Shown here: positions 16,177 through 25,964 of the stretch, piece by piece
Layout of the letters: every line of letters starts with the position of its first letter
Position numbering within the stretch: the first letter of the stretch is position 1
From: Acinetobacter sp. NIPH 298
GTDB taxonomy: Bacteria > Pseudomonadota > Gammaproteobacteria > Pseudomonadales > Moraxellaceae
Assembly (NCBI RefSeq): GCF_000369505.1
Contig: NZ_KB850055.1
Span: forward strand, 1,178,001-1,242,000
Length of the DNA: 64,000 nt
Direction: 5' to 3'
Program-made: the position numbers and the translations under genes
The notes under the pieces: generated by a model
The model's input: the letters and a program-made list of their open reading frames with translations, nothing else
The model's database searches: none
Told to the model about the DNA's origin: nothing

Positions 16177-17871
16177 ATGCGTGTCGATAGTAAAAATGAA
16201 GGTCCACGTCAGTCGATGTCATGGTTGCATACTTGGACGAGTCTACTTTTAGGCTGGTTGTTATATGCAGTATTTTTAACAGGTACACTCAGCTTTTTCC
16301 AAAATGAAATTACCGTTTGGATGAAGCCAGAACTACATCAATCAGTGAATACCGCTTCACAGCAACAACAGCTCAGCCATGCCTTAACATATTTGAATCA
16401 GAAAGGGCAAAATGCAGAGAGTTGGAATATTCGTTTTGCCAATGAAAGACAACCCGCCATTATGCTGAATATCCGTCAAGCAGGTGAGGAGCGACGACGC
16501 GGTGGAGAGATTTACTTAGATACTCAAACAGGTCAAGAAATCAAGGCTAGAGAAACCAGAGGTGGAGCATTTCTCTATCGTTTCCATTTTGAGCTATATG
16601 GCATGCCGCGTATATGGGGACGCTGGATCGTAGGTGTGGCAACATTATTTATGTTTGTTGCCATCATCAGCGGGATTATCACGCATAAAAAGATTTTCAA
16701 AGATTTCTTTACTTTCCGACCTGCCAAAGGTCAACGTTCATGGCTTGATGGACACAATGCGACGGCTGTTTTTGCTTTGCCTTTTCACATCATGATTACT
16801 TTTAGTGGTTTATTGCTGCTGATGCATTTGTTTATGCCTTGGGCGATGAATACACATTATGGCGATGTGCGCAGTTTCTATCAGATTCTCAATCAACCTG
16901 TTGCTCAAACACCTGAACAAGCCCGTTTACTGGAAGAACAAAAACAAAAAGGAATGCTGACAGGACGAGGAAGTCGTGGCGGTGGTCGTGTTGAATCAGG
17001 GCAAGAAAATAAGCCTGTTGAGGCGGCAGAAATGGTTAATTTAACTGCGTTGACGAAGACTGTTCAACACAGTTGGTCAAACAATCCCATCTCTTCGATC
17101 AGGGTCAATAAACCCAATACGGTAGAAGCCGAAATACAATATAACGCTACACGTACCACAACGTTAATGGATCGAGAAAGTATTCCGTCATTAAAATTCA
17201 ATGCGGTAACTGGTCGAGAAATAGACGAGGCGAAGCCTGTCAATTCAACTCCAAAAGCGATTTATACCTTAGTGACATGGCTTCATATGGCACATGGCGT
17301 AGATTCAGTTTTACGTTGGTTGTTATTTTTATCAGGTGTGTTAGGTACGATGATGATCGCATCTGGACTTATTCTATGGGTGGTTAAACGCGCACCAGAT
17401 GTTCAAAAGTTGGGCTACAAACCTGTCGGGCATCGTGTAGTTGAAGTATTAAATATTGCAGCGATTACAGGATTACCAATTGCTTGTGCTTCATATTTCT
17501 TTGCCAATCGACTGATTCCAGCTCAAATTATTGAACGTTCACCCATTGAAATTAAGGTATTTTTTATCACTTGGTTGTTGTGTTTAGTCCATGCTGCAAT
17601 TCGTCAACATCGTCCTGCATGGTTGGATCAACTCGCTTTGGCTGCGGTCATGTTTTTATTGATTCCAATACTCAATGTCTTAACTGGAGGTATGCCACTC
17701 TGGAAAAGTATCTATCTTGGTCAATGGATGATTGCAAGTTTTGATCTGGTATCTATCACTTTAGGACTAATCTTTATTTACGCTTACTACAAGCTAAAAC
17801 GGTATCAAGGCTTACCGATCAAGAAAAAAGCACAGCCTAAAAATAAGACTGCACAGGAGTCTATAGAATGA
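16177..17871 (+). CDS. PepSY-associated membrane protein (PiuB/iron-regulated reductase-like)
   Basis: A 564-residue protein with four or more membrane segments: about 15-37, 140-165, 195-220, 375-400 and more towards the C-terminus. The PepSY_TM pattern is seen in WLHTWTSLLLGWLLYAVFLTG, and in FHFELYGMPRIWGRW followed by WLDGHNATAVFALPFH. Histidines in the membrane segments could bind heme. Such proteins are thought to reduce ferric iron or siderophores at the inner membrane. It shares an operon with DUF3649 before it and DUF3325, which it overlaps by 4 nt (ATGA). Confidence 0.85.
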   Translation: MRVDSKNEGPRQSMSWLHTWTSLLLGWLLYAVFLTGTLSFFQNEITVWMKPELHQSVNTASQQQQLSHALTYLNQKGQNAESWNIRFANERQPAIMLNIRQAGEERRRGGEIYLDTQTGQEIKARETRGGAFLYRFHFELYGMPRIWGRWIVGVATLFMFVAIISGIITHKKIFKDFFTFRPAKGQRSWLDGHNATAVFALPFHIMITFSGLLLLMHLFMPWAMNTHYGDVRSFYQILNQPVAQTPEQARLLEEQKQKGMLTGRGSRGGGRVESGQENKPVEAAEMVNLTALTKTVQHSWSNNPISSIRVNKPNTVEAEIQYNATRTTTLMDRESIPSLKFNAVTGREIDEAKPVNSTPKAIYTLVTWLHMAHGVDSVLRWLLFLSGVLGTMMIASGLILWVVKRAPDVQKLGYKPVGHRVVEVLNIAAITGLPIACASYFFANRLIPAQIIERSPIEIKVFFITWLLCLVHAAIRQHRPAWLDQLALAAVMFLLIPILNVLTGGMPLWKSIYLGQWMIASFDLVSITLGLIFIYAYYKLKRYQGLPIKKKAQPKNKTAQESIE

Positions 17872-18203
17872 CTGCCTCGTTATTGTGGTGTGTTTGTGTG
17901 GTTGGATTGTCGAGTCTGGCTTGTACGATGGCGAAGCACCAACGTGAGATTTTCTCAAGTCCAGTCAGTCAACAAAATTGTCGTTTATTTCAAATTGTAG
18001 GTTGGGGCTTGCTGATTGTATCTGCGGGATTCACTGCATACTTTAAAGGCATTTCAATTGGACTTTCAGAATGGTTAGGGTGCATTAGCTTTGCAGCTTT
18101 GGCGGTCGGATTGTTATTGACCTATTCGCCTAAAAAGATATTGAAAGCGAATGCTATGGTCGCAGTGCTATTTCTGATTTTATTGGTTATACACTTGCTA
18201 TAG
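17868..18203 (+). CDS. DUF3325-like small inner-membrane protein
   Basis: 111 residues, four predicted membrane segments, starting inside the stop of the PepSY gene (ATGA). This is the third member of the conserved iron-linked set; the role is unknown. A strong hairpin terminator follows at 18228. Confidence 0.75.
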   Translation: MTASLLWCVCVVGLSSLACTMAKHQREIFSSPVSQQNCRLFQIVGWGLLIVSAGFTAYFKGISIGLSEWLGCISFAALAVGLLLTYSPKKILKANAMVAVLFLILLVIHLL

Positions 18204-18227
18204 TATGTAATTCTGCATTTTCATAAA

Positions 18228-18260
18228 CAAAGCGTTAAGAGCCAAACTCTTAACGCTTTG
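18228..18260 (+). terminator. Strong terminator between convergent units
   Basis: CAAAGCGTTAAGAG (18228-18241) pairs perfectly with CTCTTAACGCTTTG (18247-18260) around a 5-nt loop and is followed by AATTTTCTTTT. It ends the PepSY operon and probably also serves the minus-strand oxidoreductase gene. Confidence 0.88.
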
Positions 18261-18305
18261 AATTTTCTTTTATAAAGTCGTCATATCAACTTTATTGCTA
18301 TTTCC

Positions 18306-21300
18306 TTATTTTTTGAGTACTAAAGACAACTCATCCCAACGTTGCATCGCTGTTTGCATGGCTTGTGCTTTGATATGACCAAAGCCACGTACTTCTACAG
18401 GTAACTGAGCAATTTCCTCAGCAACAGTTAAGTCATACTGTTCAGGTGAAGCAATCAATGCTTCAACAAATGTGATATAACGATCACGCCAAGCTTGTTC
18501 ACGTCTGCGTTCTTCATGACGTGCAAATGGATCGAGCAAGGTTTCCCGAAGCAGCTGCAAACGAGCTAGCAACATCATTGGGAAACGAATCCAGTATCCG
18601 AAAGCACGCTTACGAATATTTTGATCAGCACCTAAAGTCGGTGGAGCAAGATGGTAAGTTAAGCGTAAACCTTTACCAAAATGGGTTTCAATCGACTCTT
18701 TGAATTTTTTACCGGTTAAAAGACGAGCGACTTCATATTCATCTTTATAAGCCATCACACGATACAGTTGTGTGGCAATGGTCGCGGTCAATTCTTCTGG
18801 TAATGCTTTCGATGCTTGTTCAACTAAACGACGATACTTCATCGCATAGGCTTCATTCCAATAGTCAACCAAACGCGCTGAACGATCCTCGATTAATTCA
18901 GCCAATGTTTCAGGCTTTTTAGTTTTTTGCATGGCTGCAAGCAACCGTGGCGCTAAACTTGGATCACTCGCAAGATGGCACCCAATTCGGAAAGCTTCTA
19001 GATTCTTTTCTACGGCAGTGCCATTGAGTTGAATCGCTTTTTCAATGCTTTGACGTAATAGCGGTATACGACCTGATTGCCATGCCATACCAAGTAATAG
19101 TTGATTGGTAAAGATTGCATCGCCCAGTACTAAAGTTGCGATACGTGTCGCAGATAGTGATACGAGTGTGCCTTTGCGGGTACGACCACGTAGTCGATCA
19201 ACTAAGTCACTGATTGGTGCATACCAGTCACGTGACTCGATAAAGTCAGAAGTTGGGGAAGAATCTTCATTCACGATCACCACAGCATCTTCTTTTAAAC
19301 GAGAAAGTGCTGCGCCACCACCAGCCACCACGGCATCTGCGCCGATTAAAAGATCACATTGACCGGCTGGGATTTTGGTTGAAGAAATTTGATCATCAGA
19401 ATTTGCGACTTGGATATAGGAATAAACCGTACCACCTTTTTGAGCCAGTCCAGCCATATCCATCACGCGTGTAGCTTTACCCTCTAGATGCGCGGCCATA
19501 CCAAGTAGGGCGCCAATCGTCACTACACCTGTACCGCCAACACCACCTACCATAATACGATTTGGCACATCATCAAGTACTGGAATGATTGGTGTTTCAG
19601 GCCAACCAGCAGCAATACCTTCAAATTTTTCAGGGCGCTTCATATCACGGGTATGTACCGTGACAAAACTTGGACAGAAGCCTTCTACGCAAGAAAAATC
19701 TTTATTACACGTGCTTTGATTGATTTGGCGTTTTGGTCCTAATGCAGTTTCTACAGTTTCAATGGATAAACAATTCGATTTTTTAGAACAATCACCACAG
19801 CTTTCACATATATCCGTATTGATATAGATACGTTCTGCTGGATCAGGATAGGCATCACGTTTACGACGACGGCGTTTTTCACTGGCACAGGTTTGTACGT
19901 AAATTAAAGCAGTAACACCTGAAATATCACGTAATTGACGTTGAACTGCATCTAGTTCATTTCGATGGTAGATTTCCACATTTGGCGCAATCTCTTCCTC
20001 TGCATGAATCAATTCAGGTTCATCTGTGACAATCACCTGTTTTTTTATGCCTTCAGCAGCTAACTGTCTGGTCAGTTGCGCAACACTTAAATGACCATCG
20101 ACATGTTGCCCACCAGTCATGGCAACTGCATCATTGTAGAGGATTTTATAGGTAATATTAATTTTTGCGGCAATCGCTTGGCGAATCGCCAGATAGCCTG
20201 AATGGAAATAGGTACCATCACCGAGATTTGCAAAAATATGTTTTTCATTGGTGAAATGCGATGCACCCGCCCAACTAACACCTTCGCCACCCATTTGAGA
20301 ATATGTTTCTGTACCACGATCCAGTGAGACCGCAATATAGTGGCAACCAATACCACCTAGCGCACGACTACCTTCAGGCAGTGTGGTTGAGGTGTTATGC
20401 GGACAGCCACTACAGAAATAAGGTTTGCGCTCAGCAAGATCGATTACACGGCGAGATTCTTGTTCTGCTTTATGTAATAAGTCCGCTTTATTCTGAATTT
20501 GCGTTCTTAACGCTTCTGGTAAATCGAGACCTAGGAATCGAGCAGCTAGCATTTTAGCAATTGGTTCAGGCTGGAATTCATAATGACCAATTAATGGTGC
20601 TTCTTCGATCGATGTACTCCATTCACCTTTGCCATCACAGGCTTTACCAATCACACGAGGGCGTTTGTCATCTGGCAGAGAGTAGAGCTCATCTTTGATT
20701 TGGGATTCTAGAATTGGGCGTTTTTCTTCAACCACGATCAGCTCTTGTAAACCTTCAGCAAACTCGCGAATACCTTGAGGCTCTAAAGGCCAAATCAATT
20801 CAACCTGATAAACACGTAATCCGAGTTGTTCAGCTGCTTCACCTTCAATCCCTAAAATACGCAATGCCTCAATCGTATCTAAATAGGCTTTGCCACTGGC
20901 AGCGATTCCGATACGCGCATTTTTGCATGGCAAAGTCACACGGTTCAATTTATTGGCGCGTGCATAAGCCAATACCGCAGGTAAACGATATTTATAGAGT
21001 CGTTCTTCTTGTTGTATGCCATGATCTGGCCAACGGATATTGACACCACCCTCAGGAAATTCGACATCTTCTGGAATAATCGGTGTTACGCGGTCTAGAC
21101 CAACCTTGACCGAAGCAGATGTTTCAACAATTTCACTGACCAATTTCATTGATGTCCAAACGCCTGTAAAGCGAGACATGGCGACTGCATGAACACCGAG
21201 ATCTAAAATATGTTGTACGGATGTTGGATAGAAAATAGGAATGCCACAGCCAATCATGACGTGTTCAGATTGATGTGGAACAGTAGAAGACTTACAGGAA

Positions 21301-21776
21301 TGGTCATCGCCAAATAGAGCAACAACACCACCATGTTCAGACGTACCAGCTAGATTGGCATGGCGAAGTACATCACCAGAACGATCAACACCAGGACCTT
21401 TGCCATACCACCATGAAGTGACACCATCATATTTGCCTTGTCCAGCAAGATTGGCTTGTTGCGTGCCCCAAATTGCAGTTGCAGCTAAGTCTTCATTTAC
21501 ACCCGGTTGAAAGACCACATGATGATCTTTGAGTAAACCGCCTATTTGCCAAAGGAAACTGTCATAATTACCAACAGGGGAGCCGCGATAGCCAGATATA
21601 AAACCTGCGGTTTGATAACCGTTTAAAGTATCTCGACGTGTCTGGGCGAGTGGTAAACGAACCAATGCCTGAATACCTGTCATATAAGCAGTACCGTCAT
21701 CGCTTATATATTTATCTTCAAGTGAAACATCCTTTGTCGTAATCATTCTTGGTGTAAATTTTGTCGCTATATTCAT
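18306..21776 (-). CDS. Indolepyruvate:ferredoxin oxidoreductase-family protein, fused alpha-beta type
   Basis: A 1156-residue single-chain 2-oxoacid oxidoreductase. The N-terminal pyrimidine-binding part (GYRGSPVGNYD) is followed by a thiamine diphosphate-binding part near 530 (GDGTYFHSGYLAIRQAIAAK), a ferredoxin-like cluster region near 655-720 (ICESCGDCSKKSNC and CNKDFSCVEGFC) and a gamma-type domain (VGGVGGTGVVTIGALLGMAA). The family decarboxylates aryl-pyruvates or branched-chain 2-oxoacids to acyl-CoA and reduces ferredoxin. It is next to the liu genes, so 4-methyl-2-oxopentanoate to isovaleryl-CoA is a possible reaction; this is inference. A LysR gene is divergent. Confidence 0.85.
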   Translation of the reverse strand: MNIATKFTPRMITTKDVSLEDKYISDDGTAYMTGIQALVRLPLAQTRRDTLNGYQTAGFISGYRGSPVGNYDSFLWQIGGLLKDHHVVFQPGVNEDLAATAIWGTQQANLAGQGKYDGVTSWWYGKGPGVDRSGDVLRHANLAGTSEHGGVVALFGDDHSCKSSTVPHQSEHVMIGCGIPIFYPTSVQHILDLGVHAVAMSRFTGVWTSMKLVSEIVETSASVKVGLDRVTPIIPEDVEFPEGGVNIRWPDHGIQQEERLYKYRLPAVLAYARANKLNRVTLPCKNARIGIAASGKAYLDTIEALRILGIEGEAAEQLGLRVYQVELIWPLEPQGIREFAEGLQELIVVEEKRPILESQIKDELYSLPDDKRPRVIGKACDGKGEWSTSIEEAPLIGHYEFQPEPIAKMLAARFLGLDLPEALRTQIQNKADLLHKAEQESRRVIDLAERKPYFCSGCPHNTSTTLPEGSRALGGIGCHYIAVSLDRGTETYSQMGGEGVSWAGASHFTNEKHIFANLGDGTYFHSGYLAIRQAIAAKINITYKILYNDAVAMTGGQHVDGHLSVAQLTRQLAAEGIKKQVIVTDEPELIHAEEEIAPNVEIYHRNELDAVQRQLRDISGVTALIYVQTCASEKRRRRKRDAYPDPAERIYINTDICESCGDCSKKSNCLSIETVETALGPKRQINQSTCNKDFSCVEGFCPSFVTVHTRDMKRPEKFEGIAAGWPETPIIPVLDDVPNRIMVGGVGGTGVVTIGALLGMAAHLEGKATRVMDMAGLAQKGGTVYSYIQVANSDDQISSTKIPAGQCDLLIGADAVVAGGGAALSRLKEDAVVIVNEDSSPTSDFIESRDWYAPISDLVDRLRGRTRKGTLVSLSATRIATLVLGDAIFTNQLLLGMAWQSGRIPLLRQSIEKAIQLNGTAVEKNLEAFRIGCHLASDPSLAPRLLAAMQKTKKPETLAELIEDRSARLVDYWNEAYAMKYRRLVEQASKALPEELTATIATQLYRVMAYKDEYEVARLLTGKKFKESIETHFGKGLRLTYHLAPPTLGADQNIRKRAFGYWIRFPMMLLARLQLLRETLLDPFARHEERRREQAWRDRYITFVEALIASPEQYDLTVAEEIAQLPVEVRGFGHIKAQAMQTAMQRWDELSLVLKK

Positions 21777-21900
21777 TTATGTCTCCTTAGTATTGTGGTC
21801 GTTCGTGCGACTTTCTTTTCTCAACATCCGAGTTGAAGTTTGGAGCAATTGACATACGAAAAATTAAAATGGGCTGAGCATCTTTGAGAAAGGGCTGGCT

Positions 21901-21925
21901 CAATGTATGTACATATTTACCATTG
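21901..21925. promoter_or_regulatory. Candidate LysR operator in the divergent promoter region
   Basis: CAATG (21901-21905) and CATTG (21921-21925) are inverted, and between them TATGTACATA (21906-21915) is a perfect 10-bp palindrome. It lies 25 nt before the LysR start, where autoregulatory sites of this family are usual. Confidence 0.45.
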
Positions 21926-21949
21926 TGGATGATCTAAACTGGTGCAACA

Positions 21950-22936
21950 ATGCGTAATTTAGGAAAAGATATTTACGTTATGCGCAAAAATCACGAGGGT
22001 GGACTGTTGCATGCTATGCATGCTTTCCTGAAAGTGATCGACAGTGGAAGTTTTACCGCAGCGGCTGAGCAGATGGATCTGACCACAGCGCAGGTCTCAC
22101 GTCTGATCAGTGAGTTGGAAACACGCTTAGGAATTAAATTACTGCAACGCTCTACCAGACAGCATGCGTTGACCGATATTGGTGCAACTTACGCAGAACG
22201 CTGTCGACAAGTGATTGCAATGATTGATGAGGCAGAGGCGGAGGCGACAGGAACAGCCACAAAGCCAAAAGGTCGATTACGTATCTTGAGTATGGCCAGT
22301 TTTGGTCATTACTACGTCGCACCTGTCATGGCTGAGTTTTGTAGAACTTACCCTGAACTGACTGTTGAATATCGCACGTCTCAAAATGCCCCTGATCTTT
22401 TAGCCAAAGGGATTGATGTCAGTCTTTATCTCACTGAATCTTTGACGGATTCTAGATTTGTTTCACGACGTATTGGTACTATATTTTCAGTACTCTGTGC
22501 ATCACCGACGTATTTGAAAAAACATGGCATACCACAATCACCAGATGATTTGCAGGAGCATGCTTGTTTACGTTTAGTCAATCCATCCATCACAGCACAA
22601 TGGCATCTGGTCAGCAAAAAAAGCTGCTCTTATCAGATAGATATTACGGGACAATTGATTGCAGATACGCCAGAACTCTTGTTAGATATGGTTCAACAAG
22701 ATATGGGGATCGCGCTTTTACCAATGTTCACGGTAATCGAGGCTGTTCGTGCGGGGCGACTTTGTCACATTTTGCCAGATTGGCGTTCTCCAGATATTGG
22801 CGTTTATACCTTATTACCATCGCGACATTTTATTGATGCCAAAACACGGGCATGGTTAGACTGGGTAGAACAGCATATTGCCCCAAAAATAGAGGCGGAT
22901 ACCTCTTACTTTTATCAATTAACCCATATCGACTAA
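21950..22936 (+). CDS. LysR-family transcriptional regulator
   Basis: The N-terminal winged helix is AFLKVIDSGSFTAAAEQMDL then TTAQVSRLISELETRLGIKL; the C-terminal part is a type-2 periplasmic-binding-protein-like effector domain with VCA-like SVLCASPTYLKKHGIP. At 328 residues it is slightly longer than usual because of an N-terminal extension; ATG 21980 is an alternative start. It is divergent from the indolepyruvate oxidoreductase-family gene with 173 nt between them and is its likely regulator. The effector is unknown. Confidence 0.88.
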   Translation: MRNLGKDIYVMRKNHEGGLLHAMHAFLKVIDSGSFTAAAEQMDLTTAQVSRLISELETRLGIKLLQRSTRQHALTDIGATYAERCRQVIAMIDEAEAEATGTATKPKGRLRILSMASFGHYYVAPVMAEFCRTYPELTVEYRTSQNAPDLLAKGIDVSLYLTESLTDSRFVSRRIGTIFSVLCASPTYLKKHGIPQSPDDLQEHACLRLVNPSITAQWHLVSKKSCSYQIDITGQLIADTPELLLDMVQQDMGIALLPMFTVIEAVRAGRLCHILPDWRSPDIGVYTLLPSRHFIDAKTRAWLDWVEQHIAPKIEADTSYFYQLTHID

Positions 22937-23007
22937 GTCTTTATCAGGAAATAAAAACGGCCAATAAAATGCTTCATAATTAAAAAGTGAGAAAATAATA
23001 AGATTCA

Positions 23008-23039
23008 AATGCTCCTTCAACATTTAATTGTGGAGCATT
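23008..23039 (-). terminator. Hairpin between LysR gene and liuE
   Basis: AATGCTCC (23008-23015) pairs with GGAGCATT (23032-23039) around 16 nt. Only a weak T-rich stretch follows on the minus strand (TGAATCTTATTATTTTC), so it is a possible but imperfect terminator of the liu operon. Confidence 0.4.
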
Positions 23040-23062
23040 GATTCAACCGTGATTAACTTTAT

Positions 23063-23965
23063 TTATGCGCAATGTTGCTGCAAATAGGTATTGGCATAGC
23101 TTGATAAATTTTTTCGATTCAGTGCTTTATTGATATTTTGGCTAGCTCTCATCAATTTCTCTAAATTAATTTCTGTTTCATATCCAATATGAGATAACAA
23201 ATAATATAGATCTTCGGTGGCGACATTGCCTGATGCACCTTTGGCATACGGACAACCACCAAGCCCAGCAAGAGACGAATCAAAAATACGGATGCCTTGT
23301 TGCAAAGACTGATAGATATTGGCGATTGCCATACCATAGGTATTATGAAAATGCCCAGCCAAAACCTCGCTATCCAGTTCAGCCAAGCAGGCTTGCCATA
23401 CTTTCTCCACACGATCTGGTGTCGCTGTACCAATGGTTTCACCCAATGAAATCTCATAACAGCCCATGGCATGAAGCCGTTTAACCACGCTAAGCACTTG
23501 TTTGGGATCTATTGCACCTTCATAAGGGCAGTCCACCATACAAGAGACATAACCACGGACACGAACATTATGTGTCTTGGCAGCTTGGAAAATTTCAGAA
23601 AACCGTTCTAAACTTTCATCTATCGAGCAATTGATATTTTTACGGGTAAAACTGTCAGAAGCTGCGGTAAAAACCGCAACTTCTTTACAGCCAACTGCGA
23701 ACGCTGCTTCAAAGCCTTTGAGATTTGGCGTCAGCAAGCTCAAATTCAAGTCATCACGTTGCGGCAGCAGTTTATATAACTCATCGCTTTGCGCCATCTG
23801 CGGAACCCATTTAGCCGAAACGCAAGAACCCACTTCAATTGATTTCAAGCCTGCATCAATCAGGTCGCTAATGAAATTGAAGCGTTGTTCTATGGTTAAG
23901 GGCTGCTTTTCGTTTTGTAGTCCATCACGCGGTCCAACTTCCACGATTTTGACAAACTCACTCAT
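23063..23965 (-). CDS. liuE: Hydroxymethylglutaryl-CoA lyase
   Basis: A 300-residue TIM-barrel lyase that splits HMG-CoA into acetyl-CoA and acetoacetate, the last step of leucine breakdown. Visible motifs: EVGPRDGLQNEK at the N-terminus, AGHFHNTYGMAIAN, and the family signature GLGGCPYAKGASGNVATED with the catalytic Cys. The start overlaps the liuD stop by 4 nt (ATGA), so translation is coupled. It is last in the liu operon. The acetoacetate formed can be used by the CoA-transferase and thiolase encoded at 36125-38724. Confidence 0.95.
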   Translation of the reverse strand: MSEFVKIVEVGPRDGLQNEKQPLTIEQRFNFISDLIDAGLKSIEVGSCVSAKWVPQMAQSDELYKLLPQRDDLNLSLLTPNLKGFEAAFAVGCKEVAVFTAASDSFTRKNINCSIDESLERFSEIFQAAKTHNVRVRGYVSCMVDCPYEGAIDPKQVLSVVKRLHAMGCYEISLGETIGTATPDRVEKVWQACLAELDSEVLAGHFHNTYGMAIANIYQSLQQGIRIFDSSLAGLGGCPYAKGASGNVATEDLYYLLSHIGYETEINLEKLMRASQNINKALNRKNLSSYANTYLQQHCA

Positions 23966-25953
23966 GCAACTTCCTCCTCAGCAGCTTGAAACTCCACCAG
24001 TTCATCACCGACTTTAACTTGATCGCCCACTTGGAAATAAGCATCCACAATCACACCATCTTTCGGTGCACGAATGGTGTATTCCATTTTCATCGCTTCG
24101 AGTGTCATGAGAATATCGTCTTTTTTCACCGTATGATTCGCGCCTACAAGTAATTGTGTTACCACGCCTGGCATAGGCGCTTTCAAGTGTCCTTGTTCAG
24201 CTTGGCTGTCCGCCTGATTAAAGTCTTGACGAATATAGTTAAACTTATAGCTTTGCCCTGTATGGAACAAAGTAATGCCTTGTGAACTTCGGTTAAATGC
24301 GAGTCTTTGCTGAGTTGCATTGATTTGGATTGAAGCGCTATGTGGATCAATGAGTTCGCCAGAGATATTGAAAGTTTGATCATTAAATTCTGCGTTAAAA
24401 CCTTGTTCAGCCGCGACGAACTTAATCTGAATATTTTGATTTAAATAATTCAGTTTAATACTGTGCTGATAAGCAACATTTAAACGCCACAAAGGTTGTG
24501 CTTGCCAAAGTTGTTTTTGACCTGATTGGTTGTTTTGCATTTGGCTTAAAAACTCAATAAATGCAGTCGCAACAACAAACTCAGGTTTTATATTCGCTGG
24601 GCTAAACAAAAATTGTTCTTCACGTTGGATTAAATTCGTGTCCAACTTTGCTTGTTTGAACGAATCACAACGTACAATCTTTTCCAAAAAGGCAATGTTA
24701 TTGCCTAAACCATCGACATGGAATTGACTCAGCGCGTGTTGCATTTGAATCAAAGCGGCTTCACGGTTTTTACCCCATACGATCAATTTGGCAATCATAG
24801 GGTCATAGAAAGTGGTAATTTCATCACCTTCAACAATGCCACTATCTACACGCACATATTGGCTTTGCGTTGGGTAGCGTAGATAGTCAATTTTACCGAT
24901 TGCAGGTAAAAATCCCTTTTCAGGTTCTTCAGCGTAGATACGTGCTTCCAAAGCATGCCCATGAATTTGTAATTCATGCTGTAGTTTTGGCAAAGGTTCA
25001 CCATCAGCAACACGAAGTTGCCATTCTACTAAATCTTCACCTGTAATCATTTCAGTGACAGGGTGTTCGACTTGGAGACGTGTATTCATTTCCATGAAAT
25101 AGGCAGTACCGTCTTGCTCAACAATAAACTCCACCGTACCTGCACCCACATAATCTACCGCACGTGCAGCATCAATTGCAGCTTGACGCATGGCATCTAG
25201 TTTATCACTTGGCATTTGTGGCGCAGGTGCTTCCTCTAGCACTTTTTGATGACGACGTTGTACCGAACAATCACGTTCAAACAAATGTACATAGTTGCCG
25301 TGCATGTCACCAAATACTTGCACTTCAATATGCCGTGGTTGAATCACATAACGTTCAATCAATACATCATCATTGCCAAAGCTTGACTTCGCTTCTCGTT
25401 TGCACGAGGCAAGGGCATGTAGGAAATCTTCGCTGCGTTCCACCAAACTCATCCCTTTACCACCACCACCAGCACTGGCTTTGATCAACACTGGATAGCC
25501 AATCTCATCAGCTTGCTGTTTTAAAAACTCAGCATCTTGATTGGTACCGTGATAACCCGGTGTTAAAGGTACACCAGCTTTTTCCATCAAAGCTTTAGAG
25601 GTTGCTTTTAAACCCATGGCTAAGATGGCATCGACGGGAGGGCCAATAAAGCAAATATTGTGTTGTTGGCAAGCAAGGGCAAACTGGTCATTTTCCGAAA
25701 GAAAACCATAGCCAGGGTGAATGGCTTGGCTGCCAGTATCAATTGCCGCTTGAATAATACGGTCAGCTTGTAAATAACTTTGCGTTGCAGGAGATTGACC
25801 AATATAAATCGCCTCATCGGCAAGTTTGACATGCTGTGCATTCGCATCAGCATCTGAATACACCGCAACCGTTGCAATACCCAATTTTTTCGCTGTACGA
25901 ATCACACGACAAGCAATCTCACCACGGTTCGCAATTAAAATCTTTTCAAACAT
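23962..25953 (-). CDS. liuD: Methylcrotonyl-CoA carboxylase, biotin-containing alpha subunit
   Basis: 663 residues: biotin carboxylase N-domain (ILIANRGEIACRVIRTA), ATP-grasp (KASAGGGGKGMS, about 160-170), biotin carboxylase C-domain (MEMNTRLQVEHPVTEM), a linker domain and a C-terminal biotinyl domain with AMKM, whose Lys is residue 622. With LiuB it carboxylates 3-methylcrotonyl-CoA to 3-methylglutaconyl-CoA. The length fits the single-chain alpha subunit. It lies 11 nt after liuC. Confidence 0.95.
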   Translation of the reverse strand: MFEKILIANRGEIACRVIRTAKKLGIATVAVYSDADANAQHVKLADEAIYIGQSPATQSYLQADRIIQAAIDTGSQAIHPGYGFLSENDQFALACQQHNICFIGPPVDAILAMGLKATSKALMEKAGVPLTPGYHGTNQDAEFLKQQADEIGYPVLIKASAGGGGKGMSLVERSEDFLHALASCKREAKSSFGNDDVLIERYVIQPRHIEVQVFGDMHGNYVHLFERDCSVQRRHQKVLEEAPAPQMPSDKLDAMRQAAIDAARAVDYVGAGTVEFIVEQDGTAYFMEMNTRLQVEHPVTEMITGEDLVEWQLRVADGEPLPKLQHELQIHGHALEARIYAEEPEKGFLPAIGKIDYLRYPTQSQYVRVDSGIVEGDEITTFYDPMIAKLIVWGKNREAALIQMQHALSQFHVDGLGNNIAFLEKIVRCDSFKQAKLDTNLIQREEQFLFSPANIKPEFVVATAFIEFLSQMQNNQSGQKQLWQAQPLWRLNVAYQHSIKLNYLNQNIQIKFVAAEQGFNAEFNDQTFNISGELIDPHSASIQINATQQRLAFNRSSQGITLFHTGQSYKFNYIRQDFNQADSQAEQGHLKAPMPGVVTQLLVGANHTVKKDDILMTLEAMKMEYTIRAPKDGVIVDAYFQVGDQVKVGDELVEFQAAEEEVA

Positions 25954-25964
25954 TTTGGTCGTCC

